In this document: in pieces, positions 8,292 to 16,578 of the stretch
Layout: each line of letters begins with the position of its first letter
How positions within the stretch are numbered: the stretch's first letter is position 1
NCBI RefSeq assembly: GCF_014207745.1
Contig: NZ_JACHJB010000002.1
Coordinates: forward strand, 2,480,001-2,544,000
Length of the DNA: 64,000 nucleotides
Source of the DNA: Nonomuraea muscovyensis
GTDB lineage: Bacteria > Actinomycetota > Actinomycetes > Streptosporangiales > Streptosporangiaceae
Direction: 5' to 3'
Notes under the pieces: generated by a model
The model's database searches: none
Seen by the model: the letters and a program-made list of their open reading frames with translations, nothing else
Told to the model about the DNA's origin: nothing
Made by a program: the position numbers and the translations under genes

Positions 8292-10319
8292 GTGACATCC
8301 GCCGACCAGGGCGCCGCCCCGGCACGCAGTGCCGAAGAGCTCATCGCCGAGTACGACGCCGAGCGGCCGGCGCGGCACCTGACGGGCCGGCTGGCGATCG
8401 TCGTCGGGGCGATCGCGCTCGGCGTCTCGCTCTACGCGCTCTACGTGGTGTTCAACCCGATGTCCGTGCTGCCGTACCGGATGAGCTTCCTGGCGGCGGT
8501 GCTGCCCCTGACGTTCCTGGCCTACCGGCCGGGCCTGCCTCGGTGGCTCACCCGCCGGCGGGCCGAGGCGGCGGCAGCGCAGCCGGACGGGGCGCCTCCC
8601 GTCACCAGGCGCGACGTGCCCGGTGTCTCCGACTGGGTGCTGGCGGCGCTGTCCCTCGCGGTGTGCGCGTACCCGCTGTTCGGGTTCGACGACTTCATCC
8701 GGCGCACCTTCGAGCCCTCGACGCTGGACCTCGTCATGGGGGCCGGCTGTCTGCTGCTGGTGCTGGAGGCCACGCGCCGCACCGTGGGGCCGATCCTGCC
8801 GGGGATCTGCGTGGCGTTCCTGGCCTACGCCTACTACGGCGGCTACCTGCCGGTGGACTCCGTCCTCGGGCACCGCGGCTACGGCATCGAGCGGATCGTG
8901 GTGCAGCTCTACATGGGCACCGAGGGCCTGTTCGGGGTGCCCCTGGACGTGGCGGCGACGTACATCGTGCTGTTCACGATCTACGGGGCGGTGCTGGAGT
9001 ACTCGGGGGCGGGCGCGTTCTTCGTCAACATCTCGTTCGCGGCGTTCCGCCGCTCGGCCGCCGCGCCGGGCCGTACGGTGACGCTGGCGGGGTTCCTGCT
9101 CGGCACGGTGTCGGGGTCGGGCACGGCCACGGCGGTGTCGCTGGGCAGCGTGGCCTGGCCGATCCTGCGGCGGGCCGGCTATCCGCGCGAGCACGGCGGC
9201 GGCATCCTCGCCGCGGCGGGGATCGGCGCGATCCTGTCGCCGCCGACGCTGGGGGCGGCGGCGTTCATCATCGCCGAGTACCTCAAGGTGTCCTACCTGA
9301 CGGTGCTGCTGTACGCGACCGTGCCGACGGTCCTGTACTACCTCGGGATCATCCTGGCGGTCGAGATCGACGCCCGCCGGTTCGGCACCCACGGCGTCGA
9401 GATGGAGACCGGCTCGGCCTGGCGGCTGCTCGGCCGGTTCGGCTACCACTTCTCCTCGCTGGTCGCGATCGTGGTGCTGATGGCCTTCGGGGTGTCGCCG
9501 TTCCGCGCGGTCGTCTACGCCACCGTGCTGGCCTTCCTGCTGTCGTTCCTCGACCGCGAGCACCGTCTCGGGCCGCGGCGGGCGGCGCAGGCGCTGTCGG
9601 CCGGGACGCTCGGCGTGCTGCCCGTGGCGGCCACCACCGCGGCGGCCGGGGTGATCGTGGCGATGGTGACGCTCACCGGGCTCGGACTGAAGGCGTCGCG
9701 GATCATCGTGGACCTGGCCGGCGGCCACCTCGCGCTGACCGCCCTGGTGGCGGCGCTGGCGGTGCTGCTGCTGGGTCTGGCCGTGCCGGTGACCGCGTCG
9801 TTCATCATCGCGGCCGTCATCATCGGCCCGGCCCTGCAGACGCTGGGGGTGCCGCCGGACGCGGCGTACATGTTCATCTTCTACTACGCGGTCCTGTCGG
9901 AGGTGACGCCGCCGACCGCGCTCGCGGCGGTCGCCGCGGCGGCCATCACGGGCGGCAACGCCTTCCGGACCATGATGATGACCTGGAAGTACACCCTGCC
10001 GGCGTTCCTGGTGCCGTTCGCCTTCGTGCTGGCGCCGGCCGGGCGGGCCCTGCTGCTGCAGGCCCCGCTGCCGGAGGTGCTCCTGGCTCTCGCGGTCTCG
10101 GCGGTCGCCGTGGCCGCGCTGGCCGCCGCCACCGGCGGCTGGATGGTACGGCGGGCCGGCTGGCCCGAGCGTGTCCTGGCGGCGGGCGCGGCCGTCGCCC
10201 TGCTCTTCCTCGAACCGGTGAGCGTCGTGGCCGGACTGGCCCTGCTCGCCGTGGCGCTGCTCGTCCACCTGGCGCTGCGCCGCCCCGTTCCCGTACAAGG
10301 TACGCAGAAAGGAACCTGA
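8292..10319 (+). CDS. TRAP transporter permease, fused 4TM/12TM subunit (TAXI type)
   Basis: Large polytopic membrane protein of 675 residues that fuses the small and large TRAP membrane subunits, as is standard for TAXI-type systems. TRAP systems take up organic acids using ion gradients and a binding protein. The N-terminal helices (LAIVVGAIALGVSLYALYVV and following) correspond to the small subunit. The remainder carries the DctM-like core, including GTVSGSGTATAVSLGSVAWP and GIGAILSPPTLGAAAFIIAE. GTG 8292 is chosen for its GGAGG 6 nt upstream. The stop overlaps the ATG of the TAXI gene by 1 nt (TGATG), so the two are translationally coupled. The substrate cannot be read from sequence. Confidence 0.94.
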   Translation: MTSADQGAAPARSAEELIAEYDAERPARHLTGRLAIVVGAIALGVSLYALYVVFNPMSVLPYRMSFLAAVLPLTFLAYRPGLPRWLTRRRAEAAAAQPDGAPPVTRRDVPGVSDWVLAALSLAVCAYPLFGFDDFIRRTFEPSTLDLVMGAGCLLLVLEATRRTVGPILPGICVAFLAYAYYGGYLPVDSVLGHRGYGIERIVVQLYMGTEGLFGVPLDVAATYIVLFTIYGAVLEYSGAGAFFVNISFAAFRRSAAAPGRTVTLAGFLLGTVSGSGTATAVSLGSVAWPILRRAGYPREHGGGILAAAGIGAILSPPTLGAAAFIIAEYLKVSYLTVLLYATVPTVLYYLGIILAVEIDARRFGTHGVEMETGSAWRLLGRFGYHFSSLVAIVVLMAFGVSPFRAVVYATVLAFLLSFLDREHRLGPRRAAQALSAGTLGVLPVAATTAAAGVIVAMVTLTGLGLKASRIIVDLAGGHLALTALVAALAVLLLGLAVPVTASFIIAAVIIGPALQTLGVPPDAAYMFIFYYAVLSEVTPPTALAAVAAAAITGGNAFRTMMMTWKYTLPAFLVPFAFVLAPAGRALLLQAPLPEVLLALAVSAVAVAALAAATGGWMVRRAGWPERVLAAGAAVALLFLEPVSVVAGLALLAVALLVHLALRRPVPVQGTQKGT

Positions 10320-11293
10320 TGCGATCCGTCATCCGTCTCGGCGCCGCCGCGCTGGCCCTCGTGGCCGGCCTCACGGCGTGCGGCGGCGAGCGCCAGACCG
10401 CCGCGGGCGATGGCGCCCTCTACAACAGCGGGCGGCTGTCCATCGCCACCGGCAACACCACCGGCGTCTACTACCAGCTCGGCGGCGGCTACGCCGACCT
10501 GGTCACCAAGAACCTGCAGGGTTACCAGGTCACGGCGGAGGCCACCGGCGCCTCGGTGGAGAACATCCAGCGGGTGGTCCGCGGCGACTCCGACATCGCC
10601 TTCACCCTGGCCGACGCGGCGAGCGACGCCGCGACCGGCAAGGGCGCCTTCGACAGCCCGCAGCCGATCAGGGCGCTGGCGAGGATCTACACGAACTACA
10701 CCCATGTGATCGCGCGCGCCGACGCCGGCATCCGCACCGTCGCCGACATGAAGGGCAAGCGCGTCTCCACCGGCTCCCCGAACTCGGGCACCGAGAACAT
10801 CGCCCTGCGCCTGCTCAAGGCCGCCGGGCTCAACCCCGATTCCGACATCAAGAAGCAGGCGCTGTCGCTGCCCGAGACGGTGCAGGGCGTCAAGGACGGC
10901 ACCCTGGACGCGCTGTTCTGGTCGGGCGGCCTGCCGACGGGCGGCGTCACGGACCTGACGACGAGCCTGAAGGACGACGTCGTGTTCGTGCCGATCGACG
11001 ACCTGCTGCCCAAGCTCGTCGCCGAGTACGGGCCGGTCTACCAGGCCAGCACGCTGAAGAAGGACGTGTACGCCACGGCGGCCGACGTGCCGACCATCGC
11101 CGTGCCCAACCTGCTGATCGTGTCGGACAAGATGCCGGCCGACCTCGCCGGGAACCTCACCAAGATCCTCTTCGACAAGCAGGCGGAGCTGGCGAAGGTC
11201 CACCCGGAGGCGAAGAACATCAGCCGCGAGGAGGCGCCGAAGACCGACCCGGTCCCCCTGCACGACGGTTCCAAGAAGTACTTCCAGCCCTGA
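10319..11293 (+). CDS. TAXI-family solute-binding lipoprotein of the TRAP transporter
   Basis: Binding protein of 324 residues, co-encoded with the TRAP permease. The signal peptide ends in a lipobox (LTACGG; Cys21), so it is a lipoprotein. Family motifs include LSIATGNTTGVYYQLGGGYA, ATGASVENIQRVVRGD, IAFTLADAASDAATG and ALFWSGGLPTGGV. ATG 10319 overlaps the permease stop and has GAAAGGA 6-10 nt upstream. It is clearly a paralogue of the TAXI protein at 3707-4666. Its position next to the permease makes it the transport-competent copy. A strong hairpin terminator follows. The ligand is unknown; TAXI proteins are linked to glutamate and dicarboxylate-type substrates. Confidence 0.94.
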   Translation: MRSVIRLGAAALALVAGLTACGGERQTAAGDGALYNSGRLSIATGNTTGVYYQLGGGYADLVTKNLQGYQVTAEATGASVENIQRVVRGDSDIAFTLADAASDAATGKGAFDSPQPIRALARIYTNYTHVIARADAGIRTVADMKGKRVSTGSPNSGTENIALRLLKAAGLNPDSDIKKQALSLPETVQGVKDGTLDALFWSGGLPTGGVTDLTTSLKDDVVFVPIDDLLPKLVAEYGPVYQASTLKKDVYATAADVPTIAVPNLLIVSDKMPADLAGNLTKILFDKQAELAKVHPEAKNISREEAPKTDPVPLHDGSKKYFQP

Positions 11294-11299
11294 CCGCCC

Positions 11300-11329
11300 C
11301 CCGGGCCCCGGAACGCTCCGGGGCCCGGG
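11300..11329 (+). terminator. Terminator hairpin after TRAP-TAXI operon
   Basis: Perfect 13-bp inverted repeat CCCGGGCCCCGGA / TCCGGGGCCCGGG with a 4-nt loop, starting 6 nt after the TAXI stop. It lacks a T-tract, as is common in high-GC actinomycetes. It lies between convergent genes and could act in both directions. Confidence 0.8.
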
Positions 11330-11358
11330 ACGGCTGAGAGGTCCTCTCAGAGGTCCTC

Positions 11359-11730
11359 TCAGATGTCCTCGATGCGGGCGCCCAGCGGCAGCAGCGAGAC
11401 GGGCACCATCTTGATGTTGGCGACGCCGAGCGGGATCCCGATGACCGAGATGAACAGCGGGATCGAGGTCAGCACGTGCCCGACGGCCAGCCAGATGCCG
11501 GCGACGAGGCACCAGATGATGTTGCCGAGCAGGGAGAACGCGCCGGCGTCGGGGTCACGGACGACGGTCCTGCCGAAGGGCCACAGCGCGTACGCGGCGA
11601 TCCGGAACGAGGCGATGCCGAACGGGATCGTGATGATCAGGATGCAGCAGATCACCCCGGCCACCGCGTAGCCGAGGGCGAGCCAGATTCCCGCGAAGAG
11701 CAGCCAGATGACGTTCAGAAGCGTCCGCAT
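11359..11730 (-). CDS. YccF domain-containing membrane protein
   Basis: Small integral membrane protein of 123 residues with two YccF repeats. The pattern NxIWxxxAGIWLAxG occurs twice (NVIWLLFAGIWLALG near residues 6-20, NIIWCLVAGIWLAVG near 69-83), each followed by a hydrophobic hairpin and an I-P-F/L-G turn (ITIPFGIASF, IGIPLGVANI). This duplicated layout is diagnostic for the family, whose function is unknown. ATG 11728-11730 starts the first repeat directly. It faces the TRAP-TAXI operon and shares the terminator region. Confidence 0.92.
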   Translation of the reverse strand: MRTLLNVIWLLFAGIWLALGYAVAGVICCILIITIPFGIASFRIAAYALWPFGRTVVRDPDAGAFSLLGNIIWCLVAGIWLAVGHVLTSIPLFISVIGIPLGVANIKMVPVSLLPLGARIEDI

Positions 11731-11762
11731 GACCTCAGCATGTCACCGGTCGCGCGAGCGGA

Positions 11763-12560
11763 TCATCGGGCATCCCCCTGAGAGTTCCCCGACTTCGGGG
11801 CGCGCCCCTTCCCGGGTGGGCCGGCGAACGCCTGGGCGATCGCCATCCAGGCGCGGGCCGTCGGGCCGGTGATCCGGAGCGCGGTGTCGGCCAGGTGGAC
11901 GCGCTGCGTGACGAGCAGGCAGAAGTCGAGCATCGGGCCGCGCACCACGTCGGCGGCGCCGGCGGGCCCGGCCGTCCACGGCTCGCCGCCGGGCGCCGTC
12001 AGCTCCACCCGCACCGGCTCGGCGGGCACGGGCAGCCCGCGCACGGCGAAGCTGTACGGCAGCGCCCGGTGGCCGATGGTGGCCACGTGGCGCAGCCTGG
12101 CCGTGGGCTCGCGGACGACGCCGAGGGCGTCGGCCACGTCCTGGCCGTGCGCCCACGTCTCCATCAGGCGGGCGGTGACGAACGAGGCGGCCGACATGTC
12201 CGGCCCGTACCACGGCACCCGGTCGCGCGCCCCGAGCCGGGCGAACGCCTCCAGGCTCGCGGCGCGGGCCGTGCGGAACCAGGCCAGCAGCTCGCCGGCG
12301 GCCAGGCCGCGCGCCTGGAGCGCCAGGTCGTCCACGGAGGTGAGCGCGGCCAGCGAGGCGCGGAAGGCCCCGGGGTCGGTCACGGCCGTGCGGGCCGCGT
12401 CGTCGAACCAGGCCAGGTGGCTCACCTGGTCGCGCACCGCCCATCCCGCGGCGGGCGTGGGCAGCTCCCACTGCTCCGGCCGCAGCGGCTCCAGCAGGAG
12501 CTCCAGGGACGCGCTCTCCGCGCGCAGGTCGTCGAGCAGCCCGGCCATGAGATCCACCAC
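11763..12560 (-). CDS. TIGR03084-type DinB/maleylpyruvate-isomerase-like protein
   Basis: Protein of 265 residues with an N-terminal DinB-like four-helix bundle (AGWAVRDQVSHLAWFDDAAR, then RLMETWAHGQDVADALG). The histidines in these stretches are spaced like the metal ligands of the superfamily. The overall layout matches the actinobacterial TIGR03084 family of putative metal-binding proteins related to mycothiol-dependent maleylpyruvate isomerase. A mycothiol-linked reaction is possible but not shown. The start is GTG 12560 or ATG 12548; neither has a strong ribosome-binding site. The last 30 residues (GPPGKGRAPKSGNSQGDAR) are polar and probably disordered. Confidence 0.8.
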   Translation of the reverse strand: MVDLMAGLLDDLRAESASLELLLEPLRPEQWELPTPAAGWAVRDQVSHLAWFDDAARTAVTDPGAFRASLAALTSVDDLALQARGLAAGELLAWFRTARAASLEAFARLGARDRVPWYGPDMSAASFVTARLMETWAHGQDVADALGVVREPTARLRHVATIGHRALPYSFAVRGLPVPAEPVRVELTAPGGEPWTAGPAGAADVVRGPMLDFCLLVTQRVHLADTALRITGPTARAWMAIAQAFAGPPGKGRAPKSGNSQGDAR

Positions 12561-12605
12561 GCCGCCACCCTAACCGAACCCCGTTCTACGGGGAATAATG
12601 CAGGT

Positions 12606-12731
12606 GTGATCTGCGACGACTGCAAGGACCGGCGCCACGACGACTGCCGTGGCGGCTCCTGGTGCGACTGCCAGCACCAGAGCGCGCCGGAGGCCAAGGA
12701 GTCGCCGCTCGACTGGCCGCGGCAGGGATGA
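12606..12731 (+). CDS. Tiny Cys-rich protein, probable zinc-binding
   Basis: Predicted 41-residue protein beginning ICDDCKDRRHDDCRGGSWCD. It has five cysteines (C3, C6, C14, C20, C22) and two histidines packed into the first 24 residues. GTG 12606 is preceded by GGGGAA about 10 nt upstream. Short proteins with a C-DxC...H..CRGGxWCDCQH core recur in actinobacteria to my knowledge, and codon bias matches the neighbours, so I treat it as real. Function unknown. The cysteine spacing suggests a structural zinc or redox site. It is divergent from the DinB-like gene. Confidence 0.7.
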   Translation: MICDDCKDRRHDDCRGGSWCDCQHQSAPEAKESPLDWPRQG

Positions 12732-12792
12732 TCACGTCCAGACTCTGGACCCCTTGTTGGACATCCCGGGCGGCTCGCGTATCTTCGTATAC

Positions 12793-12879
12793 ATGTTGCC
12801 AGCGGACCCCATGCTCGTCGGTCGACGCCACGTCGACCTCCAGCGTGTCCGCAGCGCCATCTGTCGCGACGCCCGTTGA
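12793..12879 (+). CDS. Putative cysteine-attenuation leader peptide
   Basis: A 28-codon reading frame (ATG 12793, or 22 codons from ATG 12811) ends with the core GRRHVDLQRVRSAICRDAR. This HVDLxRVxSAxC core is the one seen in the short putative leader peptides that precede sulfur-assimilation genes in actinomycetes. The cysteine codon near the end would let ribosome stalling report Cys-tRNA supply. It sits 108 nt upstream of the sulfite reductase start, and a hairpin (12927-12949) lies between. Ribosome-binding sites at both candidate starts are weak, so which ATG is used is open. Confidence 0.7.
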   Translation: MLPADPMLVGRRHVDLQRVRSAICRDAR

Positions 12880-12926
12880 CCGACCCCTGTTTGTCACCCT
12901 GAGCGCGTCGCATCTCTCCTGACACC

Positions 12927-12949
12927 CCCGCACTCGACGTCGAGGCGGG
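12927..12949 (+). promoter_or_regulatory. Hairpin between leader peptide and sulfite reductase
   Basis: CCCGC and CTCG (separated by one bulged A) pair with CGAG-GCGGG across an ACGT loop, giving a 9-bp stem centred on the palindrome CTCGACGTCGAG (12933-12944). Position after the leader peptide and before the structural genes fits an attenuator or anti-attenuator arm. No T-tract follows. Confidence 0.5.
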
Positions 12950-12987
12950 AGGAAGCCTGCGCGCGCCCATGATCCGAAGGACGCGCA

Positions 12988-14661
12988 ATGAGCACTCCTG
13001 CCAGCCGGCATCACAAGCGCCCGCGCGGCGAGGGTCAGTGGGCTCTCGGTTACCGCGAGCCGCTCAACAAGAACGAAGAGAACAAGAAGAACGACGACGG
13101 CCTCAACGTCCGCCAGCGCATCATCGACATCTACGCCAAGGGCGGCTTCGACTCGATCGACCCCGCCGACCTGCGCGGCCGCATGCGCTGGTACGGCCTC
13201 TACACCCAGCGCAAGCCCGGCATCGACGGCGGCAAGACGGCGATCCTCGACCCCGAGGAGCTCGACGACCGCTACTTCATGATGCGGGTCAGGATCGACG
13301 GCGGCCAGCTCGACCTGCGCCAGCTGCGGACGATCGCCGACATCTCCAACGAGTACGGCAGGGGCACGGCCGACCTGACCGACCGGCAGAACGTGCAGCT
13401 CCACTGGGTGGGCATCGAGTCGGTGCCCGACATCTGGGAGCGGCTGGAGGCCGTGGGCCTGTCCACCACCGAGGCGTGCGGCGACACCCCGCGCGTGATC
13501 CTGGGCTGCCCGCTGGCCGGCATCGACACCGAGGAGGTGCTCGACGCCACCGAGCAGATCCGCGAGGTGCACGACCGCTTCATCGGCGACCCCGCCTACT
13601 CCAACCTGCCGCGCAAGTTCAAGGCGGCGGTCAGCGGCTGCCCGGCCCACTGCACCGTCCACGAGATCAACGACGTGGCGTTCGTCGGGGTGGAGCTGCC
13701 GACCGGCGAGAAGGGCTACGACCTGTGGGTCGGCGGCGGCCTGTCGACCAACCCGATGTTCGGCAAGCGGCTCGGCGTCTTCGTCCGGCCCGACCAGGTG
13801 GGTGACGTCTTCGGCGGCGTGATCGGCATCTTCCGCGACTACGGCTACCGGCGGCTGCGGCACCGGGCGCGGCTCAAGTTCCTGGTCAGCGACTGGGGCC
13901 CGGAGAAGTTCCGCGAGGTGCTGGAGACCGAATACCTCAAGGAGGCGCTGCCCGACGGCCCGGCCCCGGCCGAGCCGCGCAACTCCCGCCGTGACCACGT
14001 GGGCGTCTTCCCGCAGCGTGACGGCAACTTCTACGTCGGCTTCGCGCCCAGGGTGGGCCGCCTCGACGGCGACCGGCTGCACCTGATCGCCGACATCGCC
14101 GAGCGGCACGGCTCCGACCGGGTCCGCACGACGGTCGAGCAGAAGATGGTCATCCTCGACGTGGCGCCCGACCGGGTCGACTCGCTGGTCGCCGAGCTGG
14201 AGGCCAACGACCTGCAGGTCAACCCGTCCACGTTCCGCCGCCAGACGATGGCCTGCACCGGCATCGAATACTGCAAGCTGGCCATCGTCGAGACCAAGGC
14301 CACCGCCTCCGACCTGATCGACGAGCTGGAGCGGCGGCTGCCCGACTTCAAGGAGCCGCTGACGATCAACGTCAACGGCTGCCCCAACTCCTGCGCCCGC
14401 ATCCAGGTGGCCGACATCGGCCTGAAGGGCCAGCTCGTCGTCGACGAGAACGGCGAGCAGGTCGAGGGCTTCCAGATCCACCTGGGCGGCTCGCTCGGCG
14501 TCAACGCGGGCTTCGGCCGCAAGGTGCGCGGCCTGAAGACGACGGCCGCCGCGCTGCCCGACTACGTGGAGCGGGTCGTCACCCACTACGACGCCCAGAA
14601 GAAGGAAGGCGAGTCCTTCGCCGACTGGGTGCAGCGCGCCGACGACACGGACCTGCGATGA
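12988..14661 (+). CDS. Ferredoxin-type nitrite/sulfite reductase, probably assimilatory sulfite reductase
   Basis: Siroheme enzyme of 557 residues reducing sulfite to sulfide with six electrons from ferredoxin. The siroheme-[4Fe-4S] ligands are visible as C423-x5-C429 (ACTGIEYC) and C465-x3-C469 (NGCPNSC). Two pseudo-repeated ferrite-reductase halves surround them, with TDRQNVQLHWVG in the first. Sequence alone does not fully separate sulfite from nitrite reductases. The co-transcribed APS reductase and chelatase, and the cysteine-type leader, argue for sulfite. ATG 12988 follows GAAGGA. The ATGA overlap with the zinc-ribbon gene shows an operon. Confidence 0.94.
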   Translation: MSTPASRHHKRPRGEGQWALGYREPLNKNEENKKNDDGLNVRQRIIDIYAKGGFDSIDPADLRGRMRWYGLYTQRKPGIDGGKTAILDPEELDDRYFMMRVRIDGGQLDLRQLRTIADISNEYGRGTADLTDRQNVQLHWVGIESVPDIWERLEAVGLSTTEACGDTPRVILGCPLAGIDTEEVLDATEQIREVHDRFIGDPAYSNLPRKFKAAVSGCPAHCTVHEINDVAFVGVELPTGEKGYDLWVGGGLSTNPMFGKRLGVFVRPDQVGDVFGGVIGIFRDYGYRRLRHRARLKFLVSDWGPEKFREVLETEYLKEALPDGPAPAEPRNSRRDHVGVFPQRDGNFYVGFAPRVGRLDGDRLHLIADIAERHGSDRVRTTVEQKMVILDVAPDRVDSLVAELEANDLQVNPSTFRRQTMACTGIEYCKLAIVETKATASDLIDELERRLPDFKEPLTINVNGCPNSCARIQVADIGLKGQLVVDENGEQVEGFQIHLGGSLGVNAGFGRKVRGLKTTAAALPDYVERVVTHYDAQKKEGESFADWVQRADDTDLR

Positions 14662-14828
14662 GCACGCGGGCCGTTCCGTTCCACTGCCCCTACTGCGGCG
14701 ACGAGGACCTGGAGCCCTACGAGGGCGAGCCGGACGCCGCCGGGCCCGCGGCGCACGGCGGCTGGTACTGCCGTTCCTGTGCCCGCGCTTTCAAGCTGAA
14801 GTTCCTCGGAATCGGAGTGAAGATATGA
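14658..14828 (+). CDS. Small zinc-ribbon protein in sulfur operon
   Basis: Predicted protein of 56 residues with two CxxC knuckles: CPYC (residues 10-13) and CRSC (38-41), the pattern of a zinc ribbon. It ends AFKLKFLGIGVKI. Its ATG overlaps the sulfite reductase stop (ATGA), and its TGA overlaps the ATG of the APS reductase in the same way, so it is embedded in the operon and certainly translated with it. Role unknown. An electron-transfer or assembly helper for the neighbouring iron-sulfur enzymes would fit, but that is inference. Confidence 0.88.
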   Translation: MSTRAVPFHCPYCGDEDLEPYEGEPDAAGPAAHGGWYCRSCARAFKLKFLGIGVKI

Positions 14829-15553
14829 CGCTGGTCGACATCGAGATCGGTCTGGGACAACAGCGCGGCACTCTCGACCTGCAGGACATCGTGGCGTCCG
14901 CCGCCGAGTTCCTGGAGGAGGCCTCGGCCCGCGAGATCATCCGCTGGGCGGCGGCGACGTTCGGCGACCGGTTGTGCCTGACGTCCTCCATGAGCGACGC
15001 GCTGCTGATCGATCTGGTGAGCCGGGTCAAGCCCGGGGTGGACGTGCTGTTCATCGACACGGGCTACCACTTCGCCGAGACGATCGGCACCCGTGACGCG
15101 GTCCAGCAGGTCTATGACGTCAACGTGATCAACGTGGAGCCGTCGCGGACGGTGGCCGAGCAGGACCGCGACCTGGGGCCGCGCCTGTTCGGCCGCAACC
15201 CCGACCTGTGCTGCTACCTGCGCAAGGTGGAGCCGCTCAACCGGGCGCTGGAGCCCTACCTGGCGTGGATCTCCGGCATCCGCCGCGACGAGTCGCCCAC
15301 CCGGACCGGCACCAAGGTCGTCGAGTGGGACGCCAAGCGGCAGATGGTCAAGGTCAACCCGATCGCCCGCTGGACCCAGGACGACGTCGACAACTACATG
15401 GCCGACAACGGCGTGCTGATCAACCCGTTGCACTACGACAACTACCCCTCGATCGGCTGCGCCCCCTGCACCCGCCAGGTGGCGCCCGGCGAGGACCCGC
15501 GCAGCGGCCGCTGGGCGGGGCTGGGGAAGGTCGAATGCGGCATTCACCTGTAG
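14825..15553 (+). CDS. cysH: Adenylyl-sulfate (APS) reductase, assimilatory
   Basis: Thioredoxin-dependent reductase of 242 residues that turns activated sulfate into sulfite. It has the P-loop-like TSSMSDALLIDL region, and both Cys pairs that bind a [4Fe-4S] cluster: C129-C130 (PDLCCYLRK) and C212-x2-C215 (GCAPC). The catalytic Cys238 is in the C-terminal ECGIHL. Presence of the paired cysteines marks the APS-type enzyme rather than cluster-free PAPS reductase. ATG 14825 overlaps the preceding stop. The next gene, sirohydrochlorin chelatase, begins inside the last 19 nt. Confidence 0.95.
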   Translation: MTLVDIEIGLGQQRGTLDLQDIVASAAEFLEEASAREIIRWAAATFGDRLCLTSSMSDALLIDLVSRVKPGVDVLFIDTGYHFAETIGTRDAVQQVYDVNVINVEPSRTVAEQDRDLGPRLFGRNPDLCCYLRKVEPLNRALEPYLAWISGIRRDESPTRTGTKVVEWDAKRQMVKVNPIARWTQDDVDNYMADNGVLINPLHYDNYPSIGCAPCTRQVAPGEDPRSGRWAGLGKVECGIHL

Positions 15554-16377
15554 TCCCCGGCATCCGGCCGGCCGCGCCGGCAGGCGAGGCCGGCCGCCCG
15601 GCCGCGGGCTCCGCCGTGGGAGCGGACCGCGCCGGACGTGCCGGTGACGTGCCGCTGGTCGCCGTGGCGCACGGGTCGCGTGATCCGCGTGCCGCCGCGA
15701 CCGTGGAGGCGCTGCTGGACGAGGTGCGCCGGGCCCGGCCCGGCCTGCCGGTGCGCACCGCCTACCTCGACCACGCCGCCCCGTCCCTCGGCCTGGCCCT
15801 GCGCGGGCTGGGCGAGGCCGTGGTGCTGCCGCTGCTGCTCACCGAGGCGTACCACTCGCGGGTGGACCTGCCCGCGGCGCTCAACGAGGCACGGGCGCGC
15901 GACCCGCGGCTGCGCGTCCACTACGGGTCCACCCTCGGCCCGCACCGGCTGATGCCGGCGGCGCTCGAACGCCGGCTGACCGAGGCCGGCGTGGCGGCGG
16001 GAGACCCGGACACGGCGGTGGTGCTGGTGTCGGCGGGTTCGAGCGACGCCCGTGCCAACGCGGTCGTGGCGGGCCTGGCCCGCGCGTGGGCCGCCCGTTC
16101 GGGCTGGTGGGCCGTGACGGCGGCGTACGCGTCGGCGGCGGGGCCGGTGCCCGAGGAGGCGGTCGCGGCGCTGCGCGCGGCGGGCGCGCCGCGCGTCGCC
16201 GTCGCGCCCTACCTGCTGGCGCCCGGCCACTTCTCCGACAAGGTCCGCCGCGCGAGCCTGGCGGCGGGCGCCGATGTGGTCGCCGACGTGCTGGGCCCGG
16301 CCCCCGAGCTGGCCCAGGTCCTCCTGGAGCGCTACACGGCGGCCCTGCGCACCCCCGTCGGGGCCGCCGCCTCGTAG
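15535..16377 (+). CDS. Sirohydrochlorin ferrochelatase/CbiX-like chelatase
   Basis: Protein of 280 residues with two chelatase-like halves. The first half begins PLVAVAHGSRDPRA with the metal-binding histidine and includes LLLTEAYHSRVDLP; the second ends PYLLAPGHFSDKVR. This duplicated-half layout is that of CbiX/SirB-type enzymes inserting iron (or cobalt) into sirohydrochlorin. Next to a siroheme enzyme the likely job is siroheme supply. ATG 15535 has GGGGAAGG 5 nt upstream and overlaps cysH by 19 nt. About 38 N-terminal residues before the domain are Ala/Gly/Pro-rich, so a start further in cannot be excluded. Confidence 0.88.
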   Translation: MRHSPVVPGIRPAAPAGEAGRPAAGSAVGADRAGRAGDVPLVAVAHGSRDPRAAATVEALLDEVRRARPGLPVRTAYLDHAAPSLGLALRGLGEAVVLPLLLTEAYHSRVDLPAALNEARARDPRLRVHYGSTLGPHRLMPAALERRLTEAGVAAGDPDTAVVLVSAGSSDARANAVVAGLARAWAARSGWWAVTAAYASAAGPVPEEAVAALRAAGAPRVAVAPYLLAPGHFSDKVRRASLAAGADVVADVLGPAPELAQVLLERYTAALRTPVGAAAS

Positions 16378-16578
16378 CCGCGGCACGCCCCGCTGCCTCC
16401 CCGAGCATCCCCTGACGCCGGACTCCGCCCGGGGGCCCGCACTCCCGCCTCCACCGGGTGGCGGGGCGGTCAGGCGTCGCGGCCCGGCCGGCGGGCAGAG
16501 CTGGGGATGGGGATGGGCCGCGGGCGTGACGGGGCCGGAGACGGGTGAGGCCGGAGACGGGGCGCGCGGGTGAGGGGG

